Assembly (NCBI GenBank): GCA_947174635.1
Contig: CAMWJS010000007.1
Coordinates: 1-64,000, forward strand
Length of the DNA: 64,000 nucleotides
From: an uncultured Muribaculaceae bacterium
GTDB lineage: Bacteria > Bacteroidota > Bacteroidia > Bacteroidales > Muribaculaceae
Direction of reading: 5' to 3'
Every line of letters begins with the position of its first letter. The stretch's first letter is position 1. This document shows, piece after piece, positions 42,526 to 50,780 of the stretch. The translations under genes were made by a program, and so were the position numbers. A model generated the notes under the pieces. It was not told the DNA's origin. It saw only the letters and a list, made by a program, of their open reading frames with translations, and made no database searches.

Positions 42526-43557
42526 ATGGAAGAGAAGCAGACTGAAATATCCTCGCTGGGAGAATTCGGACTAATCGAGCATCTGACACGGGGCATAGAG
42601 CTTAAGAATGCCTCCACAGTCAAAGGAATAGGCGATGACTGCGCCGTATTGAATTATAACGAAACCGAAGTGCTCGTCAGCACCGATTTGCTGATTGAAG
42701 GAGTGCATTTCGACCTGACATATGTTCCGCTGAAACACCTCGGTTATAAATCGGCTGTGGTCAATTTCTCCGATCTTTATGCAATGAATGCCACACCTCG
42801 GCAGATTACAGTATCGCTGGGCATCTCAAAGCGCTTCACAGTCGAGCATATGGAAGCCTTGTATTCCGGAATAAGACTTGCCTGTGAAATATATGGCGTG
42901 GATCTTGTCGGAGGCGATACAACGACTTCACGTTCAGGTCTTGTAATTTCAATCACATGCATAGGCGATGCGCCAAAGGACAAGATTGTATACCGCAGCG
43001 GTGCCCGCGATACCGACCTGATTTGCGTTTCGGGAGACCTCGGAGCCGCCTATATGGGGCTGCAGTTGCTTGAAAGAGAAAAAGTAGCCTCTGCGGGGCA
43101 AAAGGATTTTATTCCTGCATTTCAAGGGAAAGAATATCTTGTAGAGCGTCAGTTAAAACCCGAAGCACGAAAAGATATTATTCAAGAGCTGGCAAAAGCC
43201 GATATCCAGCCTACCTCAATGATGGATATTTCCGATGGATTGTCATCTGAACTTCTCCACATATGCAAGGCTTCAGATACCGGGTGCCGTATATACGAGG
43301 ACAGAATTCCGATTGACTATCAGACCGCGATAATGGCAGAAGAGCTGAATATGAATCTTGTTACGGCAGCCATGAACGGGGGAGAGGACTATGAACTTCT
43401 GTTTACGGTGCCGCTTCACTGCCACGAAAAAATCAAATCCATTCCCGGTATAAAAGTAATAGGGCACATCACTGACAAATCATTGGGATGCGCGATGATA
43501 ACTCGTGACGGAACAGAAATTCCCATCACTGCCCAAGGTTGGAATCCACTTAAATAA
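42526..43557 (+). CDS. thiL: Thiamine-monophosphate kinase
   Basis: 343 residues. ThiL makes thiamine diphosphate, the active cofactor (needed by MenD among others). PurM/AIR-synthase-like fold: GIGDDCAVLNY (metal-binding D-D) at about 36-46, STDLLIEGVHFDLTYVP, INFSDLYAMNATPR-type segment, LVGGDTTTSRSGLVISIT, MMDISDGLSSELLHIC, and the carboxy-terminal NGGEDYELLFTV. The start at 42526 keeps the family's amino-terminal helix (GEFGLIEHL). Confidence 0.93.
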   Translation: MEEKQTEISSLGEFGLIEHLTRGIELKNASTVKGIGDDCAVLNYNETEVLVSTDLLIEGVHFDLTYVPLKHLGYKSAVVNFSDLYAMNATPRQITVSLGISKRFTVEHMEALYSGIRLACEIYGVDLVGGDTTTSRSGLVISITCIGDAPKDKIVYRSGARDTDLICVSGDLGAAYMGLQLLEREKVASAGQKDFIPAFQGKEYLVERQLKPEARKDIIQELAKADIQPTSMMDISDGLSSELLHICKASDTGCRIYEDRIPIDYQTAIMAEELNMNLVTAAMNGGEDYELLFTVPLHCHEKIKSIPGIKVIGHITDKSLGCAMITRDGTEIPITAQGWNPLK

Positions 43558-43705
43558 CGAAGTGGATATCCGACGCCCCAACTGCACATCCGTGTAACCT
43601 GGACAACATTGGATTCATTAGGTTTATCATACACTCTAATCTGTATGTTGAATTTTATTGCCCAACTTAATGAATAAAAAATGTCAAAAATTCGAATGAA
43701 TGTTG

Positions 43706-43713
43706 TAACTTTG
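43706..43713 (+). promoter_or_regulatory. -7 element upstream of nusB
   Basis: TAACTTTG, 31 bp before the nusB ATG. The -33 region lacks a clear TTG. Confidence 0.5.
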
Positions 43714-43744
43714 CAGCATAAATTAATAGTACATTTAAAAACTC

Positions 43745-45190
43745 ATGATTAATCGCATTCTTATCCGCATTAAGGTCATACAAATGCTTTACAGCTTTAT
43801 GCTGACCCGCAGCGATTTCCGCATTCAGGAGGCTCCGTCAAAAAAGACCCGCGACAGTAAATTCGCCTATGAGATGTATCTTGATACACTGTTGCTGATA
43901 CTAAAACTCTCGGGACGAAAGATTTCTCCTAAAGATGAAATTCCGAATCTTGCGACAGCTCAGATTTCTCCGGCCATCCACAATGCAAAGATCATATCCT
44001 CTCTGGCCTCAAATTCAGAGCTTCAGGAGTTAACGACAAAATATGACCGCGATTTATCTCAATATGCAGACTGCCTCAGCTATCTTCTGGATGAGATATG
44101 CGAATCTGCCGCCGCTAAAGATTTCTCAAAAAAACGCAAAAAATCGATTGGCGAAGATGTGGAATTCTGGTCTGTCATTCTCGAGTCAATAATGCTGAAA
44201 GATGACAAATTTGTCGAAGCAGCCCGCAGGAACGAGGATTTCACCATTGTCGGATTTGAAAACGGCATAAAAATGGCTATTGACACTTTGCGCGATTTCT
44301 ACGATGTGAAATCAGCCATGGTAAATTCACGCAAAAGCCTCCAGGACTCTCTTGAACAGGCCTATCGGCTCTATGCCGGTCTGCTTCTCCTCCCCAAAGA
44401 TATAACACGCCTCCGTGAGGAACAGATCGAAGCAGCCAAGGACAAATACCTTCCTACAGCAGACGATTTAAATCCAAATCTCAAATTTATCGAAAACGGC
44501 CTTATTGAGGCTATCAGCGACTCTCAGTCTCTCAACGCCTACCTAAAAGAAAATCCGTTTTCATGGGAAAATGATTATTATCTGATAAAGGATCTTCTTG
44601 ACAACATACTTAAAAGCGATGTATATAAAGAATATATGTCGAGCAAAGATCGCGAATTTCAGTCTGACTGCGAATTTTGGCGTAATTTGTTCAAAGATAT
44701 CGTCATACCCTCAGACGCTTTGGCCGAAGCCCTTGAGAGCCGTTCGGTATATTGGAACGACGACATAAGCATTGTGGGCACCTTCGTACTCAAGACCCTG
44801 CGCAGAACCGCTGCTGACAGCAACCACAGGCTGGAACTGATGCCGATGTTCAAAGACGAAGAGGATGCCGTATTCGGTGAAACACTGTTTGTCGATGCCG
44901 TCAACAATGCCGACAACTATCGTGAACTTATCGACCGCTTTATCAACGACTCGCAATGGGATACCGAGCGCATCGCCCTGATGGATATCGTAATACTCAC
45001 AACTGCCATTACCGAGCTTCTCAATTTCCCCGCAATTCCTGTACCGGTCACGCTTAACGAATACATTGAGATTGCCAACTACTACAGCTCTCCGCGCAGC
45101 GGGCAGTTTATCAACGGCGTATTGTTTTCAATCATCAATTATCTTCGCGAGAACAATCAGCTGCAAAAGTCTTTTGAAAACAAAAAATAA
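43745..45190 (+). CDS. nusB: NusB-family antitermination protein, extended form
   Basis: 481 residues. The carboxy-terminal 100 residues are the NusB RNA-binding fold (ERIALMDIVILTTAITELLNFP, VTLNEYIEIANYYSSPRSGQFINGVLFSIINYL). NusB binds boxA of rRNA transcripts with ribosomal protein S10. Other Bacteroidetes forms are about 310 residues; here about 170 extra residues lie near the amino terminus. Part of them repeats the middle region: EFWSVILESIML (140-151) parallels EFWRNLFKDIVI (310-321), and each is followed by a D-x-I-V-G stretch. The opening MINRILIRIKVIQMLYS is the normal family start, so the extension looks like an internal duplication. Confidence 0.85.
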   Translation: MINRILIRIKVIQMLYSFMLTRSDFRIQEAPSKKTRDSKFAYEMYLDTLLLILKLSGRKISPKDEIPNLATAQISPAIHNAKIISSLASNSELQELTTKYDRDLSQYADCLSYLLDEICESAAAKDFSKKRKKSIGEDVEFWSVILESIMLKDDKFVEAARRNEDFTIVGFENGIKMAIDTLRDFYDVKSAMVNSRKSLQDSLEQAYRLYAGLLLLPKDITRLREEQIEAAKDKYLPTADDLNPNLKFIENGLIEAISDSQSLNAYLKENPFSWENDYYLIKDLLDNILKSDVYKEYMSSKDREFQSDCEFWRNLFKDIVIPSDALAEALESRSVYWNDDISIVGTFVLKTLRRTAADSNHRLELMPMFKDEEDAVFGETLFVDAVNNADNYRELIDRFINDSQWDTERIALMDIVILTTAITELLNFPAIPVPVTLNEYIEIANYYSSPRSGQFINGVLFSIINYLRENNQLQKSFENKK

Positions 45191-45241
45191 TTGTGGCAAT
45201 ACTGCCTCTTAAAATATTTAAGCAATAGGAAAGCAAAAGTA

Positions 45242-45271
45242 TTGCTGTTTTCAAATAAATAACTATCTTTG
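45242..45271 (+). promoter_or_regulatory. yajC promoter
   Basis: TTG (45242-45244), 19 bp, TATCTTTG (45264-45271), leader about 22 nt to the yajC ATG. Confidence 0.7.
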
Positions 45272-45299
45272 TAAAAAAACAATTAAATCACATAGTACA

Positions 45300-45701
45300 A
45301 TGCAGACATCATTTATTTCATTTGCCTCTCAGTCAGATGACAGCGCAGTTGGGCAGCAGGCCACTACGACAACGTCCTCGACAGGTGAGGGCGCAAAAAG
45401 CGAATCAGGAGCTACCCCACAGAACAACTACAGCGGTCTTATCATGATTGTTGTGCTTATCGCCGTATTCTATTTCCTTCTTATCCGTCCCCAGCAGAAA
45501 AAGCAGAAAGAGATGCGCAAATTCCGCGAAGCACTCAAAGAAGGAGACCATGTAGTGACAGCCGGAGGTATATATGGCAAAATCACCGGTGTGAAAGATA
45601 CTACTTTCATCATCAATATAGGTGACGGCGTGAACATCAAAATCGACAAAGGCTCCGTATATCCGTCGGCTGCCGATACTCAAGCCGCACAGGCCAAATA
45701 G
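45300..45701 (+). CDS. yajC: Preprotein translocase subunit YajC
   Basis: 133 residues. YajC associates with SecDF at the inner membrane. A polar amino-terminal stretch of about 40 residues rich in Q, T and S precedes the single transmembrane helix (YSGLIMIVVLIAVFYFLLI). Then comes the conserved RPQQKKQKEMRKFREALKEGDHVVTAGGIYGKI and a short beta domain (VNIKIDKGSVYP). It is longer than the E. coli protein because of the extra amino-terminal part. It is followed by a terminator. Confidence 0.94.
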   Translation: MQTSFISFASQSDDSAVGQQATTTTSSTGEGAKSESGATPQNNYSGLIMIVVLIAVFYFLLIRPQQKKQKEMRKFREALKEGDHVVTAGGIYGKITGVKDTTFIINIGDGVNIKIDKGSVYPSAADTQAAQAK

Positions 45702-45752
45702 CAGTATCACCAAACGACTCCGGGACAAAACCCTGAGACAATCAGATACACA

Positions 45753-45784
45753 AGGGGTGCTCACGTTTAAGAGTACCCCTTTCT
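45753..45784 (+). terminator. Terminator after yajC
   Basis: AGGGGTGCTC (45753-45762) with GAGTACCCCT (45771-45780), one G-T wobble in ten pairs, then TTTCT. Confidence 0.75.
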
Positions 45785-45817
45785 AAATTATAAAGCCGGC
45801 ACAAACTGCCGCGATTA

Positions 45818-46013
45818 AGAGAGCGTTTGATTTAAGCCATAATTAACAATAAAAGAGAACGAAAGCAAAAACTTCAAATTAATCCTGAGGCCTTTTTGGT
45901 TAATTCCGCCAAGGTTCATCAGTCGCATAGCTCACTATGCTCCTTCTTCAACCCGCGGAGTTTCCCCAATAAATTCTCTCAGCCTTAATTTGAATTAAAT
46001 CCAGACACTCTCT
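45818..46013. repeat. Inverted-repeat element related to the MITE pair (upstream of the YbbR-like gene)
   Basis: About 196 bp with imperfect terminal inverted repeats of roughly 30 bp: AGAGAGCGTTTGATTTAA at 45818 against the reverse complement of the end at 46013 (AGAGAGTGTCTGGATTTAA). It shares a 34-bp core (45916-45949) with the two MITE copies. Its hairpin GCATAG-CTCA-CTATGC differs from ATGTAG/CTACAT of copy 1 by paired, compensating changes. It has different ends, no coding capacity, and stops 24 bp before the next ATG. Confidence 0.65.
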
Positions 46014-46037
46014 AAGTAAATTTACCAGAAATCAGTC

Positions 46038-47051
46038 ATGGATATAAAAGCATTATTATCAAGTGTCAGACAGAAAGCCACCTCCGGGCGAGGACGCTCC
46101 ATATTCACTTTTTTGATATTCTTGCTAATTTCGACTATTTTCTGGTTTCTGATGACACTAAACGAGACAATACAGCGAGATTACCGTCTTCCGGTAGAAA
46201 TCAGCGACATTCCGGCCGGAACGACTTTCATTACGCGTCCTCCGCAGTATATTGATGTCAGCGTAAAAGATAAAGGACGAGCACTGATAAAATACGACTG
46301 GGGAAATCCTCCAAAAGTCAGAATCAAATATCAGGATTTCATATCCAAGGGGGACAACCGCATAGTGATAAATCAGGAGATGCTGAGCAATAACATACGC
46401 AACTCGTTCGGTTCAGGATGCGAGATATTGTCAATCCGCCCTGACTCGATAAATCTGCTCACCACCACACGTCCGGGTGACAGACTCCCGATTTTTTTCG
46501 ACATAACGGCATCAACCGAACCCCAATTTATCGCATATGGCGAAATGGAATGTAAATTTGACAGTGTCACGGTATATTCGCTCAACGGCATCCCGACATC
46601 AATGCTCAATGTACAGACCGAACATGTTTCATTGCGCAATCTGACCGATACCACCACAATTGAAGTCGCTTTGATATCGCCGCCAGGCACCAGAGTGGAG
46701 CCTTCAAGGATATCAGTTACAATCCCTGTAGAACCTCTTGTCGCAAAAAAACGCATTTTGCCGATTCAGGTAATCAACCAGCCGAAAAGCATCTCAGTGC
46801 ATACCTTCCCCGCCAATATAGAACTCAGCTATCTGGTGCCGATGAGTATGTTTAAAAATGATGGGGCAACACCTGTCGCTATTGTCAATTTCCGTGAAAT
46901 TGACACCAATGCGACCAGTGCGCACGTCAATTTAACTCAAATTCCTGATTATTATCACAATACCGATTGCAATCCGGCTGAGGTCGAATATCTTATCGAG
47001 CAAAATGCCGGTCATACATCAGGCGGCGAGCCCACTACTGACAATCAATAA
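46038..47051 (+). CDS. YbbR-like domain membrane protein
   Basis: 337 residues. One transmembrane helix near the start (FTFLIFLLISTIFWFLMTL, about 23-41) is followed by tandem YbbR-type beta domains outside the membrane (YRLPVEISDIPAGTTFITRPPQYIDVSVKDKG, then DSVTVYSLNGIPTSMLNVQTEHVSLRNLTDT). In Firmicutes such proteins (CdaR) regulate diadenylate cyclase; no cyclase gene is adjacent here, so the role is open. coaE begins 19 bp downstream, and this pairing is common in Bacteroidetes. Confidence 0.85.
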   Translation: MDIKALLSSVRQKATSGRGRSIFTFLIFLLISTIFWFLMTLNETIQRDYRLPVEISDIPAGTTFITRPPQYIDVSVKDKGRALIKYDWGNPPKVRIKYQDFISKGDNRIVINQEMLSNNIRNSFGSGCEILSIRPDSINLLTTTRPGDRLPIFFDITASTEPQFIAYGEMECKFDSVTVYSLNGIPTSMLNVQTEHVSLRNLTDTTTIEVALISPPGTRVEPSRISVTIPVEPLVAKKRILPIQVINQPKSISVHTFPANIELSYLVPMSMFKNDGATPVAIVNFREIDTNATSAHVNLTQIPDYYHNTDCNPAEVEYLIEQNAGHTSGGEPTTDNQ

Positions 47052-47070
47052 CATATAATCACTACAAATC

Positions 47071-47652
47071 ATGCTAATAGCTATCAGTGGAGGAATTGGT
47101 TCGGGGAAAAGTGTAGTGGCCCACATGCTGATGTCGATGGGCTACGAAGTATATGACTGCGACAATCGCGCTCGCCGATTGATTGATGAAAGCAAATGCA
47201 TACGCGAAGCTATCGGAGACAGCCTGGGGAGATGCTGTCTCTCTACCGACGGCTCTCTTGACCGAAAAGTCGTCAGCGATATAGTTTTCAAAAATCCGGA
47301 CAAGCTGGCGTCGCTTAACAGGATAACACACGCAGCAGTAAGGGAAGATATAGATAATTGGCGAAAATGTCGTTCCGAAAAAACTATTTTTGTCGAGACT
47401 GCAATTCTATATCAAAGCGAAATAGATAAAATGGTTGACGCGGTAATAGAAGTTACCGCCCCGGTTGAAATCCGTATAAAACGCGTAATGCACCGCAATA
47501 ATCTTAGTTACGACGAAGTTTTAAACCGTATCAAAGCTCAGAATAACACTGTCGTGAATCCTCACCCAAGAGTATTCACTATAATAAATGATGGAATAGA
47601 AGCAGTCTTGCCCCAGCTGCATGATATTATGAACATTTTAGTTTCTAAATAA
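47071..47652 (+). CDS. coaE: Dephospho-CoA kinase
   Basis: 193 residues. CoaE adds the 3' phosphate in the last step of coenzyme A synthesis. P-loop GGIGSGKSVVAHML is at about 6-19, then YDCDNRARRLIDES (substrate-binding D) and the lid region RVMHRNNLSYDEVLNRIKAQ. Length is normal. Its 3' end overlaps the end of the convergent nitrilase-family gene by 15 bp. Confidence 0.95.
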   Translation: MLIAISGGIGSGKSVVAHMLMSMGYEVYDCDNRARRLIDESKCIREAIGDSLGRCCLSTDGSLDRKVVSDIVFKNPDKLASLNRITHAAVREDIDNWRKCRSEKTIFVETAILYQSEIDKMVDAVIEVTAPVEIRIKRVMHRNNLSYDEVLNRIKAQNNTVVNPHPRVFTIINDGIEAVLPQLHDIMNILVSK

Positions 47653-48450
47653 TTGTTCACAATCCAAGGCAAAATCATCGGCATCGTTGCCGAAAGGTAG
47701 CTTTTCTCGTATTTTCACAAGTTCATCCCGGTCAAATGCGGCATAGACAAGTCCGCTATCTTTATCTTCATCCGATATAATACTACCAAGTCCGTTTACA
47801 ATAAATGAGAGGCCGTCGTAATCGCCGAAATCATCCGAACCTCCGCGATTGGCTCCAACATAAACGGCCTGATTTTCAATCGCCCGGCCTATAGCAAGAT
47901 GCTTCCATGCATATCCTCGGGAAGTAGGCCAATTAGCCGGCACCAACATTATATCATAGGAGTGACGCCTATTTCTGCACCACACGGGAAAACGTAAATC
48001 ATAACATACTATCAGAGAGATGTTCCAGCCTCGGAAACGAATGACCGGAGGCAATTTAATGCCTGGAGTAAAAAGCTGATGTTCAAGACTAAGAGAAAAC
48101 AGGTGGCGTTTGTCATAAAATGTCTCCTCGCCAGAAGGCTCTATGAAGAAACTCCTATTGTATATTTTATCTCCAACACGGCACAGAAAAGAACCGGCAA
48201 TAGCAAAGCCAAACATTCTTGACAGTTCCTTAATTTTTGAAACCGTGGCGCCTGATATAGGCTCGGCAAGTGCAGAAATCACCTGACTGTCCTGCATAAA
48301 TCCGGTACTGAATAATTCCGGCAAGACCAAAATGTCTGTATCCGGAGCTACTCTGGATGCCATAGCCTCCACACTACGAAGATTTTCCTCCGGGTCAGCC
48401 CATGCAATCTTCATGGGGAATGTCGCAACTTTCAATCTGTGCATAATCAA
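47638..48450 (-). CDS. Nitrilase-family amidase (omega-amidase-like)
   Basis: 270 residues of the carbon-nitrogen hydrolase superfamily. The catalytic triad is visible: E in LVLPELFSTGF, K in FYDKRHLFSL, and C in LIVCYDLRFPVWCRN. The YDLRFP sequence resembles YafV/NIT2-type omega-amidases that clear 2-oxoglutaramate or related ketoacid amides; the exact substrate is not certain. ATG at 48450 or at 48444 could be the start. It shares its last 15 bases with coaE on the other strand. Confidence 0.85.
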   Translation of the reverse strand: MIMHRLKVATFPMKIAWADPEENLRSVEAMASRVAPDTDILVLPELFSTGFMQDSQVISALAEPISGATVSKIKELSRMFGFAIAGSFLCRVGDKIYNRSFFIEPSGEETFYDKRHLFSLSLEHQLFTPGIKLPPVIRFRGWNISLIVCYDLRFPVWCRNRRHSYDIMLVPANWPTSRGYAWKHLAIGRAIENQAVYVGANRGGSDDFGDYDGLSFIVNGLGSIISDEDKDSGLVYAAFDRDELVKIREKLPFGNDADDFALDCEQLFRN

Positions 48451-48504
48451 GATGTGATAATTATCGTTTCGGCAAATTCTTCAGTAAATTCAGGAGCAAC
48501 AGAG

Positions 48505-49050
48505 CTACTCAGCAGTGAATTTTTCAGGATATTTGCCGGTCACTCCCTTATAATAATCCTTGATTGCCCGCAAATCAGCCTCATTGTCCCCTGTCGGGAA
48601 GAAGGTTTTCTCAATACGGGCCACCTTATCCTTAAAATCTATCGCAGCAAGCAATATCGGTACATTAGCCATACGGGCAATATTAAGGAATCCGGTTCTC
48701 CAGTGAGAATTGAGACTTCGCGTGCCTTCTGGAGTAATGGCAAGCGTCAGCCTATCTTTCTTTTCAAACAACTCAACAAGTCGGTCTACCGACGACTCGT
48801 TGCTATTGCCGCTTCGCGATACTGGTATTCCTCCCATTGCCCGGAATATACAGCCCAACGGGAAAAAAAACCAAGATTTTTTCATCAGGAAACCGGCTTT
48901 GCGTCTGACTGAAGCATAAGCCAGCTTCCCGATTATAAAATCCCAATTGGAGGTATGTGGCGCCACACATATTATGGCTTTTGGGTAGTCAGGAACGATT
49001 ACCCGCACTTTCCATCCCATAACCCATAATATAAATCGTGAAAAGCCCAT
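48505..49050 (-). CDS. 1-Acylglycerol-3-phosphate acyltransferase-like protein
   Basis: 181 residues, PlsC-like. The catalytic motif CVAPHTSNWDFIIGKLAYAS contains H-T-S-N-W-D (H-x4-D form). Acceptor-binding segments include GGIPVSRSG and LAITPEGTRSLNSHWRTG. A hydrophobic amino end (FSRFILWVMGWKVRVIV) probably contacts the membrane. The short form with HTSNWD is common in Bacteroidetes. It likely acylates a lysophospholipid or another lipid alcohol, and the substrate is not determined by sequence. The next gene, minus strand, begins 27 bp upstream. Confidence 0.85.
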   Translation of the reverse strand: MGFSRFILWVMGWKVRVIVPDYPKAIICVAPHTSNWDFIIGKLAYASVRRKAGFLMKKSWFFFPLGCIFRAMGGIPVSRSGNSNESSVDRLVELFEKKDRLTLAITPEGTRSLNSHWRTGFLNIARMANVPILLAAIDFKDKVARIEKTFFPTGDNEADLRAIKDYYKGVTGKYPEKFTAE

Positions 49051-49077
49051 AATTCCAATTTTAATAATAAGATTATA

Positions 49078-49410
49078 CTATTTCTTTTTAGGCATAGCCG
49101 CATTCATTTCCTTAACAACAGCCAATATCTGATTGTTGAATGTTTCCGACAATTTTCCAAACGCCTGACGATAGTATTTGCTGCGCGCCGCACGATATTG
49201 CGCTTTGTTCTCAAAATCCTTCGGAGTCTTGTCAAATGAGATATTAGTGCGACACAAAGCTGTTGTCTGCAATTCTGCTGTTTTAATTATGACATCAGTC
49301 ATTGCATCCTTATCAATGCTGGGAATAAGAGCTTTTGCCAAAAGCGATTCGCCTGCAATATCACCGCATATATAGCGGATCTGTTTCTTAAGATTTCTTT
49401 TGTTTGCCAT
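49078..49410 (-). CDS. Small basic hypothetical protein
   Basis: 110 residues, basic, all-helical in appearance: NLKKQIRYICGDIAGESLLAK, DAMTDVIIKTAELQTTALCR, YRAARSKYYRQAFGKLSETF and a KKK tail. No signal peptide or membrane segment. It lies 10 bp after thrC on the same strand, so it is probably part of the threonine transcript. I do not recognise a named family; it looks like a conserved Bacteroidales protein of unknown function. Confidence 0.7.
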   Translation of the reverse strand: MANKRNLKKQIRYICGDIAGESLLAKALIPSIDKDAMTDVIIKTAELQTTALCRTNISFDKTPKDFENKAQYRAARSKYYRQAFGKLSETFNNQILAVVKEMNAAMPKKK

Positions 49411-49420
49411 GGTAATAAAA

Positions 49421-50743
49421 TTATAAATTAGTTGATAACAAATGTTTTTTTAATGCCGAGAATGTTGCAGGAAGTTTGACAGATTGTTTCTGACGAGAAA
49501 TAAATTTCTGCAAGGCATCGGGGATTTCGATTGTTTCCTTGATGCTGTTTTCCACTGTCTCCTTGAATTTGGCAGGATGAGCAGTCTCGAGGAATATACC
49601 GATTTCACCTTCTTTAAGACTGTCTTTGAGCGCAAGGTATCCGGTTGCGCCATGAGGATCGAGCAGATATCCGTTCTCACGATAAATTTTATCAATGATA
49701 TTGAGTATTTCTCCATCATCATAACTGTAACCTGATATCTTTTCGGAAATAACTCCGTAATCCTTGCCATACAAATCAAGTATGCGGGCAAAGTTTGACG
49801 GTGCGCCTACATCCATAGCATTCGCTACGGTAAGAATCGAAGACTTTGGCGAATATGTTCCGTTAATAAGATAGTCGGTAAACACTCTATTACGGTTGTT
49901 TGCTGCAACAAAGCGTTTCACCGGAAGTCCCATTTTATTGCCAATCAAAGCAGAGCAGATATTCCCGAGGTTTCCGCTCGGCACACAGAACACAAGTTTA
50001 TCACCGACATTTTCATCCTGCGTTAGCCGCAGCAACTGCGCGTAAGCCCAAAAATAATAGAACATCTGCGGAAGGAAACGTGCCGGATTGATTGAATTGG
50101 CCGAAGTCAGTTTCATTTTTCCATTCAGCTCTTCATCTACAAATGCCGCCTTGACCATTGCCTGACAGTCATCAAATGTTCCGTCAATCTCCAATGGATG
50201 TATATTCGAGCCCAGAGTAGCGAACTGCATTTCCTGCAGACGGCTCACCTTACCTTTCGGATAAAGCACGAAGACATTTACCCCGGGAACGTTGAGAAAT
50301 CCGTTTGCGACAGCGCTACCTGTATCACCGGAAGTGGCGACAAGCACGTTTACATCCTTGCCATCCTGCTCCTTCTCGTTGAAGTATCCAAGCAGCCGGG
50401 CCATAAACCGAGCGCCGACATCCTTAAATGCAAGGGTCGGACCATGGAAAAGTTCAAGCACATATATATTGTCCTCAACTTTTTTCAACGGTATGGGGAA
50501 ATTAAGCGCATCATAGACTATGGCCTTCAGCTTGTCGGATTCGATATCTTCTCCGAAAAGAGTGTTGGCAACCACATACGCAATTTCTTGGAACGACATA
50601 TCCTCCAGATTGTTAAAAAACGCCTTCGGTATCACAGATATACGCTCAGGCATATACAATCCGCCATCGGGAGCGAGCCCTTTTATCACAGCATCTTTCA
50701 ATGATGCCATCGGTGCATTCCCGTTTGTACTGTAATATTTCAT
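49421..50743 (-). CDS. thrC: Threonine synthase
   Basis: 440 residues, fold-type II PLP enzyme. It converts O-phosphohomoserine to threonine. PLP lysine in ELFHGPTLAFKDVGARFMARLL, phosphate loop in VLVATSGDTGSAVANGFLN, and SANSINPARFLPQMFYYFWA. The amino-terminal MKYYSTNGNAPMASLKDAVIKGLAPDGGLYMPE is the normal start. It is the last enzyme of the thrA-mutase-thrC operon, 37 bp after the mutase-like gene. Confidence 0.96.
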   Translation of the reverse strand: MKYYSTNGNAPMASLKDAVIKGLAPDGGLYMPERISVIPKAFFNNLEDMSFQEIAYVVANTLFGEDIESDKLKAIVYDALNFPIPLKKVEDNIYVLELFHGPTLAFKDVGARFMARLLGYFNEKEQDGKDVNVLVATSGDTGSAVANGFLNVPGVNVFVLYPKGKVSRLQEMQFATLGSNIHPLEIDGTFDDCQAMVKAAFVDEELNGKMKLTSANSINPARFLPQMFYYFWAYAQLLRLTQDENVGDKLVFCVPSGNLGNICSALIGNKMGLPVKRFVAANNRNRVFTDYLINGTYSPKSSILTVANAMDVGAPSNFARILDLYGKDYGVISEKISGYSYDDGEILNIIDKIYRENGYLLDPHGATGYLALKDSLKEGEIGIFLETAHPAKFKETVENSIKETIEIPDALQKFISRQKQSVKLPATFSALKKHLLSTNL

Positions 50744-50780
50744 TTATATTTGTTTTTGTAGCTTTTTAACAAGCGAGTGT

